A stretch of DNA of 64,000 bases from Morganella morganii_D (GCA_044772875.1 CP173058.1:1364001-1428000); one strand, 5' to 3'. Counted from the stretch's first letter, positions 32,974-41,973 are shown. Numbers and translations: made by a program. Notes: generated from the letters alone by a model not told the origin.

Positions 32974-34224
32974 ATGACAGAAGAGAATAAACTGATAACT
33001 GGCAGCAGGGTGACCTCTCCGGTGCAGGATAATCAGACAAAACAGCACTATATCCAGCGTGATGACAAACTGTATCTTCGTGTCACACTCTCCTTTTTCA
33101 TGGTCGGGCTGGCGACGTTTGCCCTGCTCTATTTTGTACAGCCGATTCTGCCGTTATTGTCAGAAGATTTTGCAGTATCACCGGCACAGGCCAGTTTATC
33201 CCTCTCTCTGGCGACCGGGTTTATGGCGGTCGGATTACTGATCACCGGCCCGCTGTCGGATGCGGTCGGCCGTAAAAATGTGATGGTGATATCCCTGACC
33301 TGTGCCGCCATTTTTACTCTGATCAGTGCGTTCACCACCAGCTGGGCGGGAATTCTGATTGTCCGTTCACTCGTCGGATTGTCACTCAGTGGTGTTGCTG
33401 CTGTTGCAATGACCTATCTCAGCGAAGAAATTCATCCCAGCTATGTTGCCCTCTCCATGGGCTTATATATCAGCGGAAACTCTATCGGCGGTATGAGCGG
33501 CCGTCTGATTACCGGGGTGATCGCAGATTATGCCAGCTGGCGGATTGCCGTTCTGGTACTGGGGACATTTTCCCTGCTCGGGGCATTTTTATTCTGGCGG
33601 TTACTGCCGCCATCACGTCATTTCCGGGCCAGTTCATTGAAACCGAAAAGCCTGTGGAAATACCTGATCCTGCACTGCCGTGATGACGGACTGCCGTGGC
33701 TGTTTGCCATCGGTTTTATCATTATGGGCAGCTTTGTCACCCTGTTTAACTATATCGGTTACCGGTTGATGGAACCGCCTTACCATTTCAGTCAGGCGGT
33801 CGTTGGTATGTTATCTATTGTCTATTTGTCAGGGACTTACAGTGCCTCAAAAGCAGGCGCACTGACACGAAAACACGGTTACGGAAAAGTTTTGATTGGT
33901 GCTGTTATGCTAATGCTGACAGGTATTCTCATTACCCTCGGCAGTTCACTGGCGGCGGTTCTGATCGGTATGCTGGTGCTGACCACCGGATTTTTTGCCG
34001 CCCATTCAGTCACCAGCAGTTGGGTCGGACGCCGCGCACGGCGCGCCAGGGCACAAGCATCTTCTTTGTATCTGTTTTCCTATTATGGTGGCTCCAGCAT
34101 TGCCGGAACATTAGGGGGTGTTTTCTGGTCCCGCTGGCACTGGACAGGTGTCGGCTGTTTTATTGCTGCCATGCTGACAGCCGGCCTGCTGATTGTTTTG
34201 CATCTGAATAAACAAACCCGGTAG
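32974..34224 (+). CDS. ynfM: Major facilitator exporter YnfM
   Basis: 416 residues with twelve predicted membrane helices after a polar N-terminus of about 30. The MFS motif A region GPLSDAVGRKNVMVISLT lies between helices 2 and 3. The long stretches GVAAVAMTYLSEEIHPSYVA, MGLYISGNSIGGMSGRLITG and SSLYLFSYYGGSSIAGTLGG are those of YnfM. It is an inner-membrane drug/metabolite:proton antiporter of unproven substrate. A LysR gene, ynfL, is divergent, with 109 bases between them holding both promoters. Confidence 0.93.
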   Translation: MTEENKLITGSRVTSPVQDNQTKQHYIQRDDKLYLRVTLSFFMVGLATFALLYFVQPILPLLSEDFAVSPAQASLSLSLATGFMAVGLLITGPLSDAVGRKNVMVISLTCAAIFTLISAFTTSWAGILIVRSLVGLSLSGVAAVAMTYLSEEIHPSYVALSMGLYISGNSIGGMSGRLITGVIADYASWRIAVLVLGTFSLLGAFLFWRLLPPSRHFRASSLKPKSLWKYLILHCRDDGLPWLFAIGFIIMGSFVTLFNYIGYRLMEPPYHFSQAVVGMLSIVYLSGTYSASKAGALTRKHGYGKVLIGAVMLMLTGILITLGSSLAAVLIGMLVLTTGFFAAHSVTSSWVGRRARRARAQASSLYLFSYYGGSSIAGTLGGVFWSRWHWTGVGCFIAAMLTAGLLIVLHLNKQTR

Positions 34225-34232
34225 CCGGCATC

Positions 34233-34270
34233 ATATAAAACACCAGAAATAATTTTCCGGTGTTTTATAT
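34233..34270 (+). terminator. Terminator after ynfM
   Basis: Stem ATATAAAACACC (34233-34244) with GGTGTTTTATAT (34259-34270), extended inward with one mismatch. AT-rich, so moderately strong. Confidence 0.75.
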
Positions 34271-34389
34271 TTATGCTACTCAAAATACCCATTCCGGTTA
34301 ATTACCTGTCTTAATCAAATCCGCTAATCTTTAAGTGTACCACTGCTTTAAACTGACATTTACTGATATGTAAAATTGGAGTAACCAAC

Positions 34390-34560
34390 ATGCTATCTAT
34401 TATACTTGGCAGTGCACTTTTATTTAATTCATCAACAAGTTGTGACCTCAGTTTACCGGAAAAATGTGATATATGGATACCGGCCATTCAAAATTACACC
34501 GAAGGAAATTGCCCTAACACCCGTCCTCACTGTGGTGTCCAGGACCCCGAGCAGTCATAA
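34390..34560 (+). CDS. Small peptide gene 1 of a four-gene family (56 residues)
   Basis: Encodes MLSIILGSALLFNSS as an uncharged hydrophobic N-terminus, then a polar part with two cysteine pairs: C-x7-C in SCDLSLPEKCDIW and C-x6-C in NCPNTRPHCGVQD. GGAG lies 8 bases before the ATG. The N-terminus resembles those of the three following small genes (M[L/V]xx[L/I][L/I]xSxL[L/F][F/I]). It lacks the usual positive residues of a signal peptide, so it may be a membrane-inserted or leader-type peptide. No known family is recognised and no function can be assigned. Confidence 0.7.
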   Translation: MLSIILGSALLFNSSTSCDLSLPEKCDIWIPAIQNYTEGNCPNTRPHCGVQDPEQS

Positions 34561-34595
34561 TCATAATAATCAGCAGTAAGTAAAAAGGATAAAAC

Positions 34596-34775
34596 ATGGT
34601 TGCATTAATTTTAAGCAGCTTACTTATTATCGGCGATCTTCACCAGACTGATACATTTGTTGTTATGTTACCGAATATTAAATCAGTTGGAATAGAAAAT
34701 AATTTAATTCCATGGTGTATATTTGAACATAAAAACTGTTTAAATCAATCATCTGATCATTTTTATCCTATTTAA
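34596..34775 (+). CDS. Small peptide gene 2 of the family (59 residues)
   Basis: Encodes MVALILSSLLIIGD, then a linker and the cysteine pair C-x6-C in PWCIFEHKNCLNQ. AAGGA lies 6 bases before the ATG, a good spacing. The spacer from gene 1 is 35 bases. The N-terminal pattern and the cysteine pair mark it as a relative of the flanking small genes, while the C-terminal parts differ strongly, as in families under diversifying selection. Confidence 0.7.
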   Translation: MVALILSSLLIIGDLHQTDTFVVMLPNIKSVGIENNLIPWCIFEHKNCLNQSSDHFYPI

Positions 34776-34850
34776 AATCATGCTCTCCGGAGAAAATAAA
34801 ACAATATCATTGTCGTTATCATGATATAACTCATATTAAGGATAAATTAT

Positions 34851-35000
34851 ATGTTAACACTATTACTTAGCAGCTCACTTTTTATCAATACTCATTTTTC
34901 TCATAGTGATATTGATAAAGTATCATCCGCTGTACAAGCACAAGTAGTCGCTCAATATAGTAATGATTTATGCCGTAAAGACTCCCCGCCTTGCTGGTAA
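34851..35000 (+). CDS. Small peptide gene 3 of the family (49 residues)
   Basis: Encodes MLTLLLSSSLFINTHFS, a middle SDIDKVSSAVQAQVVAQYS that could form a helix, and the terminal C-x6-C pair DLCRKDSPPCW. AAGGA lies 8 bases before the ATG. It starts 75 bases after gene 2. The proline just before the second cysteine and the terminal tryptophan recall the C-x-x-x-x-P-x-x-C ending of gene 4. Confidence 0.7.
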   Translation: MLTLLLSSSLFINTHFSHSDIDKVSSAVQAQVVAQYSNDLCRKDSPPCW

Positions 35001-35038
35001 TTATTACCCGAACATATTTATTATTTAATGAGGTTTAT

Positions 35039-35149
35039 ATGTTAGTAACACTATTGAGTGGTGCGCTGTTTTTTTCGACCGTTGATGCTTATGAAGCCTG
35101 CGATATTGTTGCACCTGAATACTGTCCGACCAGTTGGAGCTCATACTGA
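35039..35149 (+). CDS. Small peptide gene 4 of the family (36 residues)
   Basis: Encodes MLVTLLSGALFFSTVDA, followed directly by the C-x7-C pair EACDIVAPEYCPTSWSSY. GAGG lies 5 bases before the ATG. It is the shortest member, almost only hydrophobic start plus cysteine pair. A terminator 25 bases behind it closes the unit, so the four genes are probably one transcript. Confidence 0.7.
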   Translation: MLVTLLSGALFFSTVDAYEACDIVAPEYCPTSWSSY

Positions 35150-35174
35150 CGGATAAACGATAACTGACAGTCCT

Positions 35175-35215
35175 AAAACCGGTTGCAGAACAAACGCTGC
35201 ATCCGGTTTTTCTTA
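35175..35215 (+). terminator. Terminator of the small-peptide operon
   Basis: AAAACCGG (35175-35182) pairs with CCGGTTTT (35203-35210). After one T-T mismatch the stem continues as TGCAG / CTGCA, and TTTT follows. Its place right after the fourth small gene supports these frames as real genes. Confidence 0.85.
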
Positions 35216-35408
35216 TAAAAATTACCGGATATTACCGTTGTTTCTCGTGCCCCTTATTCCGGTAATTTCATTGTATCTTGCTTGTCCTGGCCAGTAATAC
35301 CCTGTCTCGTATTATTTTTTTATGTCTTATCTGCCGCGATTCCCTGCCCTGGTTGAAAAGGTGTGTTGTAAAAAGCACGATGCTGATGTAATTTGTATAA
35401 TTAAATTT

Positions 35409-35424
35409 GAATGTTGTAACTAAT
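35409..35424 (+). promoter_or_regulatory. Replication terminus Ter site
   Basis: GAATGTTGTAACTAAT matches the E. coli TerB core G-TATGTTGTAACTAAA at all but two bases, including the invariant GTTGTAACTA. It lies 17 bases before the tus start, as TerB does in E. coli, so Tus should repress its own gene. By the known polarity of Tus-Ter (fork blocked from the G-C6 side), forks moving from low to high coordinates would be arrested. Confidence 0.92.
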
Positions 35425-35441
35425 ATGGAGAGATACAGCAG

Positions 35442-36365
35442 ATGCGTTACAATGCAGCTCTGTCATTTAATGAATGTTTTAACCGACTGGAATCTTCACT
35501 TATTTCTTTTTGCCAAAAAATCCGGCAAATATCCGAAGTACAGGTGCAAGTCTTTCAATTACCTGACAGATTAAAGGGCGAAGAAAATGATGAGATAAAA
35601 ACTATTCAGGTCATCACTGTTTCTGGTGAATCTGCAACAGATATCGCATTGGCCCATTATCAGCGTCTGTTTATTTACGACAATGACCCTGAGATCAGCA
35701 GTAAATCTGCCATTCGCCTGCCCGGTGTGATATTTCTTCCCCTTTCCCGGACCAGGCAGCGGGACATGCAACAACAACTGAATGATATCAACACGCTGAA
35801 AAAACAGCTGATGAAAATAGTCACTGAAACCTCCGGTGTGGATAAAACACAGCGGTTTGAGTTCGTACATAATCAGATAAAAGGATTAATTACATTAAAT
35901 GCCTACCGGCAGATCCAATCAGTCACCTCCCCTTCCTCTGTCCGGTTTGGCTGGGCAAATAAACACATTATTCAGAAGATAGATCGCGATACATTATTAT
36001 CTCAACTGGAAGAGCAATATCAGAATCCACGCGCTATACAGTCTCTGACGCGGGAGGAACGACTGGTTTATCTGGCAAAAGAAATCTCCGCATTAAAACA
36101 GGTGCCGGAAGGTGCCATACTGAAAATCAAACGGCCGGTCAAAGTACAGCCAATCGCCAGGGTCTGGTACAATGACGCACAAAAGCAGGTGCAATATGCC
36201 TGTGCATCTCCGCTGATTGTGTTTTGCGATGAGAGTGATGAAAAACCGGTAACAGGAGTACTGCCGGATTATGATGCGGAAAACATCAAAATCCGTCACA
36301 GGCCGAAAGCAAAAAAATTAATTCCTGTGATACCGCGGTTACATTTATACATGGAAATAATATAA
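35442..36365 (+). CDS. tus: Replication terminus site-binding protein Tus
   Basis: 307 residues, E. coli Tus length (309). Conserved stretches include SKSAIRLPGVIFLPLSRTRQ, FEFVHNQIKGLITLNAYRQI, VRFGWANKHIIQKIDRDTLL, AILKIKRPVKVQPIARVWYN and the ending IPRLHLYMEI. Tus binds Ter DNA as a monomer and blocks the replicative helicase from one side. The lock histidine-containing loop region (FGWANKHI) is intact. A Ter site in its own promoter region implies autoregulation. The N-terminal 100 residues are the least conserved. The following genes fumC and manA are the same as near E. coli tus. Confidence 0.95.
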   Translation: MRYNAALSFNECFNRLESSLISFCQKIRQISEVQVQVFQLPDRLKGEENDEIKTIQVITVSGESATDIALAHYQRLFIYDNDPEISSKSAIRLPGVIFLPLSRTRQRDMQQQLNDINTLKKQLMKIVTETSGVDKTQRFEFVHNQIKGLITLNAYRQIQSVTSPSSVRFGWANKHIIQKIDRDTLLSQLEEQYQNPRAIQSLTREERLVYLAKEISALKQVPEGAILKIKRPVKVQPIARVWYNDAQKQVQYACASPLIVFCDESDEKPVTGVLPDYDAENIKIRHRPKAKKLIPVIPRLHLYMEII

Positions 36366-36389
36366 AAACGGAGCCATCACGGCTCCGTT
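36364..36389 (-). terminator. Terminator between tus and fumC
   Basis: Stem AACGGAGCC / GGCTCCGTT with a 5-base loop. On the minus strand it is followed by T-rich bases, fitting the end of fumC. Confidence 0.8.
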
Positions 36390-36410
36390 CAGACTATCCG
36401 TAACAGCAGA

Positions 36411-37805
36411 TTACTTCATGCTGCCGACCATATCTTCCGGGCGTACCCACGCATCAAACTCAGCCTCGGTCAGGTAACCTAACTTCATCGCAGACGCTTT
36501 CAGGGTCAGATCTTCTTTATGGGCTTTTTTCGCAATTTCGGCGGCTTTATCGTAACCGATATGCGTATTCAGCGCCGTTACCAGCATCAGTGATTCATTC
36601 AGCAACTGAGTGATACGCCCGCGGTTTGGTTCAATTCCCACGGCACAGTGCTCATTAAAGCTGCGCATCCCATCAGCCAGCAGGCGGACAGATTGCAGGA
36701 AATTGTGGATCACCATCGGACGGAACACGTTCAGTTCAAAGTTACCGGATGCCCCGCCGATATTGACCGCTACATCATTACCCATCACCTTAGCACACAG
36801 CATCGTCATGGCTTCGCATTGTGTCGGATTCACTTTACCCGGCATGATAGAGCTGCCCGGTTCGTTTTCCGGAATCGCAATTTCGCCAATGCCGCAACGC
36901 GGACCGGATGCCAGCCAGCGGACATCATTGGCGATTTTCATCAGTGACGCCGCCAGTCCTTTCAGTGCGCCATGGGCATGTACCAGTGCATCACAGGTTG
37001 CCAGCGCCTCAAATTTATTCGGTGCCGTCACAAACGGCTGACCGGACAGTACGGCAATTTTCTTCGCCACACGCACGGCATATTCCGGATGGGTATTGAG
37101 ACCGGTGCCGACCGCTGTACCGCCCAGTGCCAGCTCGCTCAGATGCGGCAGGCTGTTTTCCAGATGTTTCAGGTTATATTGCAGCATCGCTGCCCAGCCG
37201 GAAATTTCCTGACCCAGCGTCAGCGGTGTGGCATCCTGTAAGTGGGTACGGCCGATTTTAACAATATCACGGTACGCTTCCGCTTTCGCGGCCAGAACAC
37301 TGTGCAGAGATTTCAGTTCAGGAATAAGCTGCGTGCTGACCGCAATCACTGCGGCGACATGCATCGCTGTCGGGAATACGTCGTTAGAGCTCTGACTTTT
37401 GTTCACATCATCATTCGGGTGAACAATCCGCTCGCCGCCGCGCTGCCCGCCGAGGATTTCACTGGCGCGGTTAGCCAGCACTTCATTCATATTCATATTA
37501 CTTTGTGTGCCGGAACCGGTCTGCCAGATAGCCAGCGGGAATTCTTCCGGATGTTTACCGGCAAGAACTTCATCTGCTGCGGCAATCACCGCATCCGCCC
37601 GCTCTTTCGCCAGCAGTCCCAGGTCACAGTTGACAGCTGCCGCTGCTTTTTTTGTAATGGCCAGCGCAGCAATCAGATCCGCAGGCATTTTTTCAACTGA
37701 AATACGGAAATGCTCTAAAGAGCGTTGAGTCTGAGCGCCCCATAATTTGTCCGCAGGAACATCGATAGGGCCCATTGAGTCTTTTTCAATACGCGTGGCT
37801 GCCAT
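36411..37805 (-). CDS. fumC: Fumarase C (class II fumarate hydratase)
   Basis: 464 residues (E. coli FumC 467). Iron-independent tetrameric fumarase of the TCA cycle, favoured in E. coli under oxidative stress. Family signature GSSIMPGKVNPTQCEAMTML is intact, with IWQTGSGTQSNMNMNEVLAN, HPNDDVNKSQSSND and GRTHLQDATPLTLGQEISGW supplying active-site residues. GGAGAG before the ATG at 37805 fixes the start; an upstream in-frame ATG adds seven residues. It is divergent from manA; no fumA follows it here. Confidence 0.96.
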   Translation of the reverse strand: MAATRIEKDSMGPIDVPADKLWGAQTQRSLEHFRISVEKMPADLIAALAITKKAAAAVNCDLGLLAKERADAVIAAADEVLAGKHPEEFPLAIWQTGSGTQSNMNMNEVLANRASEILGGQRGGERIVHPNDDVNKSQSSNDVFPTAMHVAAVIAVSTQLIPELKSLHSVLAAKAEAYRDIVKIGRTHLQDATPLTLGQEISGWAAMLQYNLKHLENSLPHLSELALGGTAVGTGLNTHPEYAVRVAKKIAVLSGQPFVTAPNKFEALATCDALVHAHGALKGLAASLMKIANDVRWLASGPRCGIGEIAIPENEPGSSIMPGKVNPTQCEAMTMLCAKVMGNDVAVNIGGASGNFELNVFRPMVIHNFLQSVRLLADGMRSFNEHCAVGIEPNRGRITQLLNESLMLVTALNTHIGYDKAAEIAKKAHKEDLTLKASAMKLGYLTEAEFDAWVRPEDMVGSMK

Positions 37806-37923
37806 TACTCTCTCCTTAGCACACAAAATAAAATGGATTTAAAATCCCGAAAGTTACAGATAGACTCTGAAAACGGGCTTATCTTGCCATACTTTCATTT
37901 CCGATTATGCGATCCGGGCGGAG

Positions 37924-37953
37924 TTATTGTTTTATTGTTACTATCTTATTGTT
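37924..37953. repeat. Three direct repeats of TTATTGTT before manA
   Basis: TTATTGTT at 37924-37931, 37932-37939 and 37946-37953, within the fumC-manA divergent region and 25 bases before the manA start. Could be a regulator or nucleoid-protein site; no factor can be named. Confidence 0.4.
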
Positions 37954-37978
37954 AACTGTTTAAAAAGAGAGCGTTGCT

Positions 37979-39154
37979 ATGTTAAAAATGCAAAATCAGG
38001 TGCAATTTTATGACTGGGGAAGCCATACGGCGATGACAGAAATGTACGGTTACCCGAATCCTGATAAGCAGCCGATGGCAGAATTGTGGATGGGGGCACA
38101 TCCGAAAGCCAGTTCAGTGGTGACAGACTCCCGCGGCAACACCTGCTCTTTATATGATTTTATTGCCGGTGACCCGCAGGCGGCGCTGGGGAACGACATT
38201 AACCGTCGTTTTCACCGGTTGCCGTTTCTGTTTAAAGTGCTGAGTGCCGCTCAGCCGTTGTCAGTACAGGTTCATCCGGATAAAGCCGCCGCAGAGGCCG
38301 GATTTGCCCGCGAAAACAAGGCCGGGATCCCACTGGATTCGCCAGTCCGTAACTATAAGGATGATAACCATAAGCCGGAGCTGGTTTATGCCCTCACCCC
38401 GTTCCGTGCGATGAACGCGTTCCGCCCGCTGACGGAAATCGCCGGGCTGCTCGGTGAAGTGGCACCGGCACATCCGGGTATCGAGCGCTTTATTGCCTCG
38501 CCGTCAGAAGAACAGCTATCTGTTTTGTTTACCCGCCTGCTCTCCATGAGCGGAGAGACCAAAGAGCGGGCAATCGCTGTGCTGAAATCCGCGCTTAACA
38601 GTCGTCAGGGTGAGCCGTGGGACACCATCCGTAAGATGACAGAATTTTATCCTGACGATAATGGTCTTTTCACCCCACTGCTGCTCAATGTTGTTGAATT
38701 AAAGCCCGGTGAGGCGATGTTCCTGTATGCCCGCACACCACACGCTTATCTGGAAGGAACAGCACTGGAGGTGATGGCCAACTCGGATAATGTGCTCCGC
38801 GCCGGTCTGACACCAAAACATATTGATGTCGGTGAATTGCTGAATAACCTTGATTTTGTGCCGAAACACGCAAAAAGTTTATTTATGCAGCCGGAACATA
38901 TTAACAACACTGAAATGTTCCCTATTCCGGTTGATGATTTTTCTTTTTCGGTCATGAAAGTGCGTCATCAGGAAATGATTATTGAGAATAACAGTGCTAA
39001 TATTCTTTTTTGTGTGGAAGGTCATGCAGTTATCACTACTGAAACAGAACAATTGAGAGTTATCTCAGGTGAATCTGTTTTTCTTTCTGCTATAGAAAGA
39101 AAGTTTAAAATAGATGGTGAAGGAATCATTGCCCGCGTTTATAATGCTGCGTAA
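37979..39154 (+). CDS. manA: Mannose-6-phosphate isomerase ManA (type I)
   Basis: 391 residues, same as E. coli ManA. Zinc enzyme interconverting mannose 6-phosphate and fructose 6-phosphate. Visible: QFYDWGSHTAMTEMYG, MAELWMGAHPKASS, the metal-binding VQVHPDKAAAEAGFARENKA, NYKDDNHKPELVYALTPF (signature with His and Glu) and NVVELKPGEAMFLYARTPHA. The C-terminal cupin-like part is more divergent. Divergent from fumC, as in the E. coli tus neighbourhood. Confidence 0.95.
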   Translation: MLKMQNQVQFYDWGSHTAMTEMYGYPNPDKQPMAELWMGAHPKASSVVTDSRGNTCSLYDFIAGDPQAALGNDINRRFHRLPFLFKVLSAAQPLSVQVHPDKAAAEAGFARENKAGIPLDSPVRNYKDDNHKPELVYALTPFRAMNAFRPLTEIAGLLGEVAPAHPGIERFIASPSEEQLSVLFTRLLSMSGETKERAIAVLKSALNSRQGEPWDTIRKMTEFYPDDNGLFTPLLLNVVELKPGEAMFLYARTPHAYLEGTALEVMANSDNVLRAGLTPKHIDVGELLNNLDFVPKHAKSLFMQPEHINNTEMFPIPVDDFSFSVMKVRHQEMIIENNSANILFCVEGHAVITTETEQLRVISGESVFLSAIERKFKIDGEGIIARVYNAA

Positions 39155-39260
39155 GTAACTTCTCTAGTTTTCTCCGGACAGCTAACCATTTTACTGTCCG
39201 TTAATTTGATACCGTGCGAAAACCTGCAAAATAAATCGCATATAAAGGATGGATTTCTCT

Positions 39261-40859
39261 ATGAAAAAGTCGTTAGTTGCTGTTGGCGTTATTGTCGCAT
39301 TAGGCGCAGCCTGGGGTGTGGCTTCATGGCAGACCGGCAAGAAAATTGAAGCAAACCTCGATGACTATATCGCCAAAGCGAACAAATTAATCAAGGATAA
39401 GTACCCTGACATCCCTGTTACGCTGACCGCCAAAGATTTTTCACGCGGTATTTTCAGTTCTGATGTCAAACTGATCATTAAAGAAACGAAAAAAAGCGGT
39501 GATACCACAGCTTCCGGTGAAGAAGTAGTGATCCTCAATACTATCGATCACGGTCCTTTCCCGTTATCTCAGCTTAAGAGTATGGTATTCTCGCCAAATA
39601 TGGCAGCTATCCATTCCGAGCTGGAAAATAATGACATCACCAAACCGGCCTTTGAGATCACCGGCGGTAAATCTCCTGTGGCAACTGATACCCGTATCAG
39701 CTACGACCAGAATTTCGACATTGATCTTGCTGTCAGCAAAATCGACTATAAGAAAGACGGCGAAGAACTGGCATTCTCCGGTGCTGATCTGAACGTTAAA
39801 TTCGATAAAGAATTTAAAAATGTCAAAGGTAAAGGCAGCAGCAATGAACTGACTTACCGTAAAGGTGACCGCGAAAGCATGGTTCTGAAGGGCCTGTCTT
39901 TCGACAGCGATGTTTCCAAATCCGGTGACAGCTACTTCTACCTGGGTGACCAGAATCTGAGCCTGAAGGAGTTAGTGGTTGTTAATTACAGCGATACTGT
40001 TTCTCTGAAAGACCTGAAACTGAACGGCACATCCGGCAGCAAAGATAACAAACTGACTGCGGATGTTGATTACAGCCTGGGTTCACTGAGCTACCGTGAT
40101 ATTGACCTCGGCAGTATCAGCCTGAAAGGGTCTCTGAAAGATCTGGATGCAACTTCTGCAAATACGCTGATGGCATCTCTGGAAGAGTACACCAAGCTGT
40201 CTGAATCCATGTATACCGAAGATTTTGATGAAGAAAAAATGGCAGCACTGGATGAGAAAATGAAATCCAATGCGCTGGGTCTGTTCAAATACAGCCCGTC
40301 CTTCGCTATCGCACCTCTGAGCTGGAAAAACAGCGGCGGTGAGTCAAAAGTCAATCTGAACGTGACCTTTAATGCGCTGAATGCAGAAAGCTTTAAAGCA
40401 CTGGAGCACGCATCAAGCTTTGAAAAAGCCCTGCCGGTTCTGGTGAAAGAGTTCGGTTTCAATATGGATCTGTCCAAACCAATGCTGACTGATTTCGTTG
40501 CAGTTGCAATGCAGTCTCAGGGCATGGGTGCAAAAGAAGCCAAAGAACAGGGTGAACAGGGTGTTGCTCAGATGGCCAGCATGGGTGCCATGATGGAAGT
40601 CGTGAAAGTGACTGATAAAGCTATCACCATGGATCTGAAATACAGCAACAACAACATTGATTTCAATGGTAAGAAATACACCGTTGCTGAATTCCTGGAA
40701 AAATATGACCAGTACGGCGTACTGAGTGATAACAGCAGTGACTACGAAGGTTACGAAGAAGAAGCAATTGAAATGGATCCTAACGGTGATGTCACTGAAG
40801 AAGACATGACTATCGGTGAAGAACCGGCTGCTGATACTGCGGCACCTGCTGCACAGTAA
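39261..40859 (+). CDS. ydgA: YdgA family (DUF945) protein
   Basis: About 532 residues. An N-terminal membrane anchor or signal (MKKSLVAVGVIVALGAAWGV) precedes a long beta-rich, repeat-like body typical of DUF945/YdgA, an inner-membrane-attached periplasmic protein of unknown role in E. coli. AAGGA 11 bases before the ATG at 39261 supports this start; an ATG four codons upstream is too close to it. The C-terminus is strongly acidic (YEGYEEEAIEMDP, VTEEDMTIGEEPAADTAAP), longer than in E. coli. Monocistronic, ending in a terminator before add. Confidence 0.9.
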   Translation: MKKSLVAVGVIVALGAAWGVASWQTGKKIEANLDDYIAKANKLIKDKYPDIPVTLTAKDFSRGIFSSDVKLIIKETKKSGDTTASGEEVVILNTIDHGPFPLSQLKSMVFSPNMAAIHSELENNDITKPAFEITGGKSPVATDTRISYDQNFDIDLAVSKIDYKKDGEELAFSGADLNVKFDKEFKNVKGKGSSNELTYRKGDRESMVLKGLSFDSDVSKSGDSYFYLGDQNLSLKELVVVNYSDTVSLKDLKLNGTSGSKDNKLTADVDYSLGSLSYRDIDLGSISLKGSLKDLDATSANTLMASLEEYTKLSESMYTEDFDEEKMAALDEKMKSNALGLFKYSPSFAIAPLSWKNSGGESKVNLNVTFNALNAESFKALEHASSFEKALPVLVKEFGFNMDLSKPMLTDFVAVAMQSQGMGAKEAKEQGEQGVAQMASMGAMMEVVKVTDKAITMDLKYSNNNIDFNGKKYTVAEFLEKYDQYGVLSDNSSDYEGYEEEAIEMDPNGDVTEEDMTIGEEPAADTAAPAAQ

Positions 40860-40890
40860 TTTCATACTGTTATTATCTGTTTATCAGACA

Positions 40891-40917
40891 AAAGCCAGTC
40901 ATCAGACTGGCTTTTTT
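40891..40917 (+). terminator. Intrinsic terminator after ydgA
   Basis: Perfect stem AAAGCCAGTC / GACTGGCTTT with a 4-base loop, followed by TTT. Confidence 0.9.
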
Positions 40918-40937
40918 ATCATCTGAGGAATTCCGCA

Positions 40938-41957
40938 ATGATTAACCATTCACTCCCCCTGACCGATCTGCACCGCCATCTCGACGGTAATATCCGCCTG
41001 TCCACCATTCTGGATCTGGCCCGTCAGCACAACCTGCCGCTACCCGCTTATGAAACCGAAGCCTTGCGCCCGCATGTACAGGTAATGAGCAATGAACCGG
41101 ATCTGGTACAGTTTCTGAGCAAGCTGGACTGGGGAGTTTCCGTGCTGGCAGACCTTGATGCCTGCCGCCGTGTGGCGGCTGAAAACGTACAGGATGCGGT
41201 CAGCGCCGGGCTGGATTACGCCGAACTGCGTTTTTCCCCTTATTATATGGCGATGAAACACAAGCTGCCGGTTGAAGGTGTGGTGGAAGCCGTACTGGAT
41301 GGTGTGGCATCCGAAGTCCGTAACAGCCCAGTGCGGATTAATATGATTGGTATTCTGAGCCGGACATTCGGTACTGATGCCTGTCATGAAGAACTTAGTG
41401 CCCTGCTCGCTCACCACGAGCGGATTGTGGCGCTGGATATTGCCGGTGATGAATCCGGTTATCCGGGCGATTTATTTACGGAACATTTCCGCAAAGCCCG
41501 CGATGTAAACTGGGCTATCACTGCACATGCCGGGGAAGCTGCCGGTGCCGCCAGTATCCGGCAGGCGATCCGCGACCTGGGTGCACAGCGTATCGGCCAC
41601 GGTGTGATGGCCATTGAAGATCCGGCGCTGATGGATTACCTGGCAGAGCACCGCATTGGCATGGAGTCTTGCCTGACTTCTAATATTCAGACCAGCACAG
41701 TATCGTCGCTGGCCGCTCATCCGCTGAAAAAATTCCTGGCACATGGCATTGCCGCCACCATTAATACAGATGACCCGGCGGTTGAAGGTATTGAGATCGC
41801 ACATGAATACAATGTCGCCGCACCGGCCGCCGGTCTGACCCGTGCTGAGATTGAACAGGCACAGATTAACGGACTGGAAATTGCATTTTTATCCGCAGAG
41901 GAAAAAGCGGCACTGAGAGATATGGCGGCTAAACGCAGTCAGCAAGCTCCGGCCTGA
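40938..41957 (+). CDS. add: Adenosine deaminase
   Basis: 339 residues. Zinc metalloenzyme converting adenosine and deoxyadenosine to inosines in purine salvage. Zinc and catalytic residues are in LTDLHRHLDGNI (two His), ITAHAGEAAGA (His and Glu), QRIGHGVMAI (catalytic His) and INTDDPAVEG (Asp pair). GAGGAATT 9 bases before the ATG. Position between ydgA and ydgJ is as in E. coli, where add is next to ydgJ. Confidence 0.96.
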   Translation: MINHSLPLTDLHRHLDGNIRLSTILDLARQHNLPLPAYETEALRPHVQVMSNEPDLVQFLSKLDWGVSVLADLDACRRVAAENVQDAVSAGLDYAELRFSPYYMAMKHKLPVEGVVEAVLDGVASEVRNSPVRINMIGILSRTFGTDACHEELSALLAHHERIVALDIAGDESGYPGDLFTEHFRKARDVNWAITAHAGEAAGAASIRQAIRDLGAQRIGHGVMAIEDPALMDYLAEHRIGMESCLTSNIQTSTVSSLAAHPLKKFLAHGIAATINTDDPAVEGIEIAHEYNVAAPAAGLTRAEIEQAQINGLEIAFLSAEEKAALRDMAAKRSQQAPA

Positions 41958-41973
41958 AAAGCTGCCTATAAAT

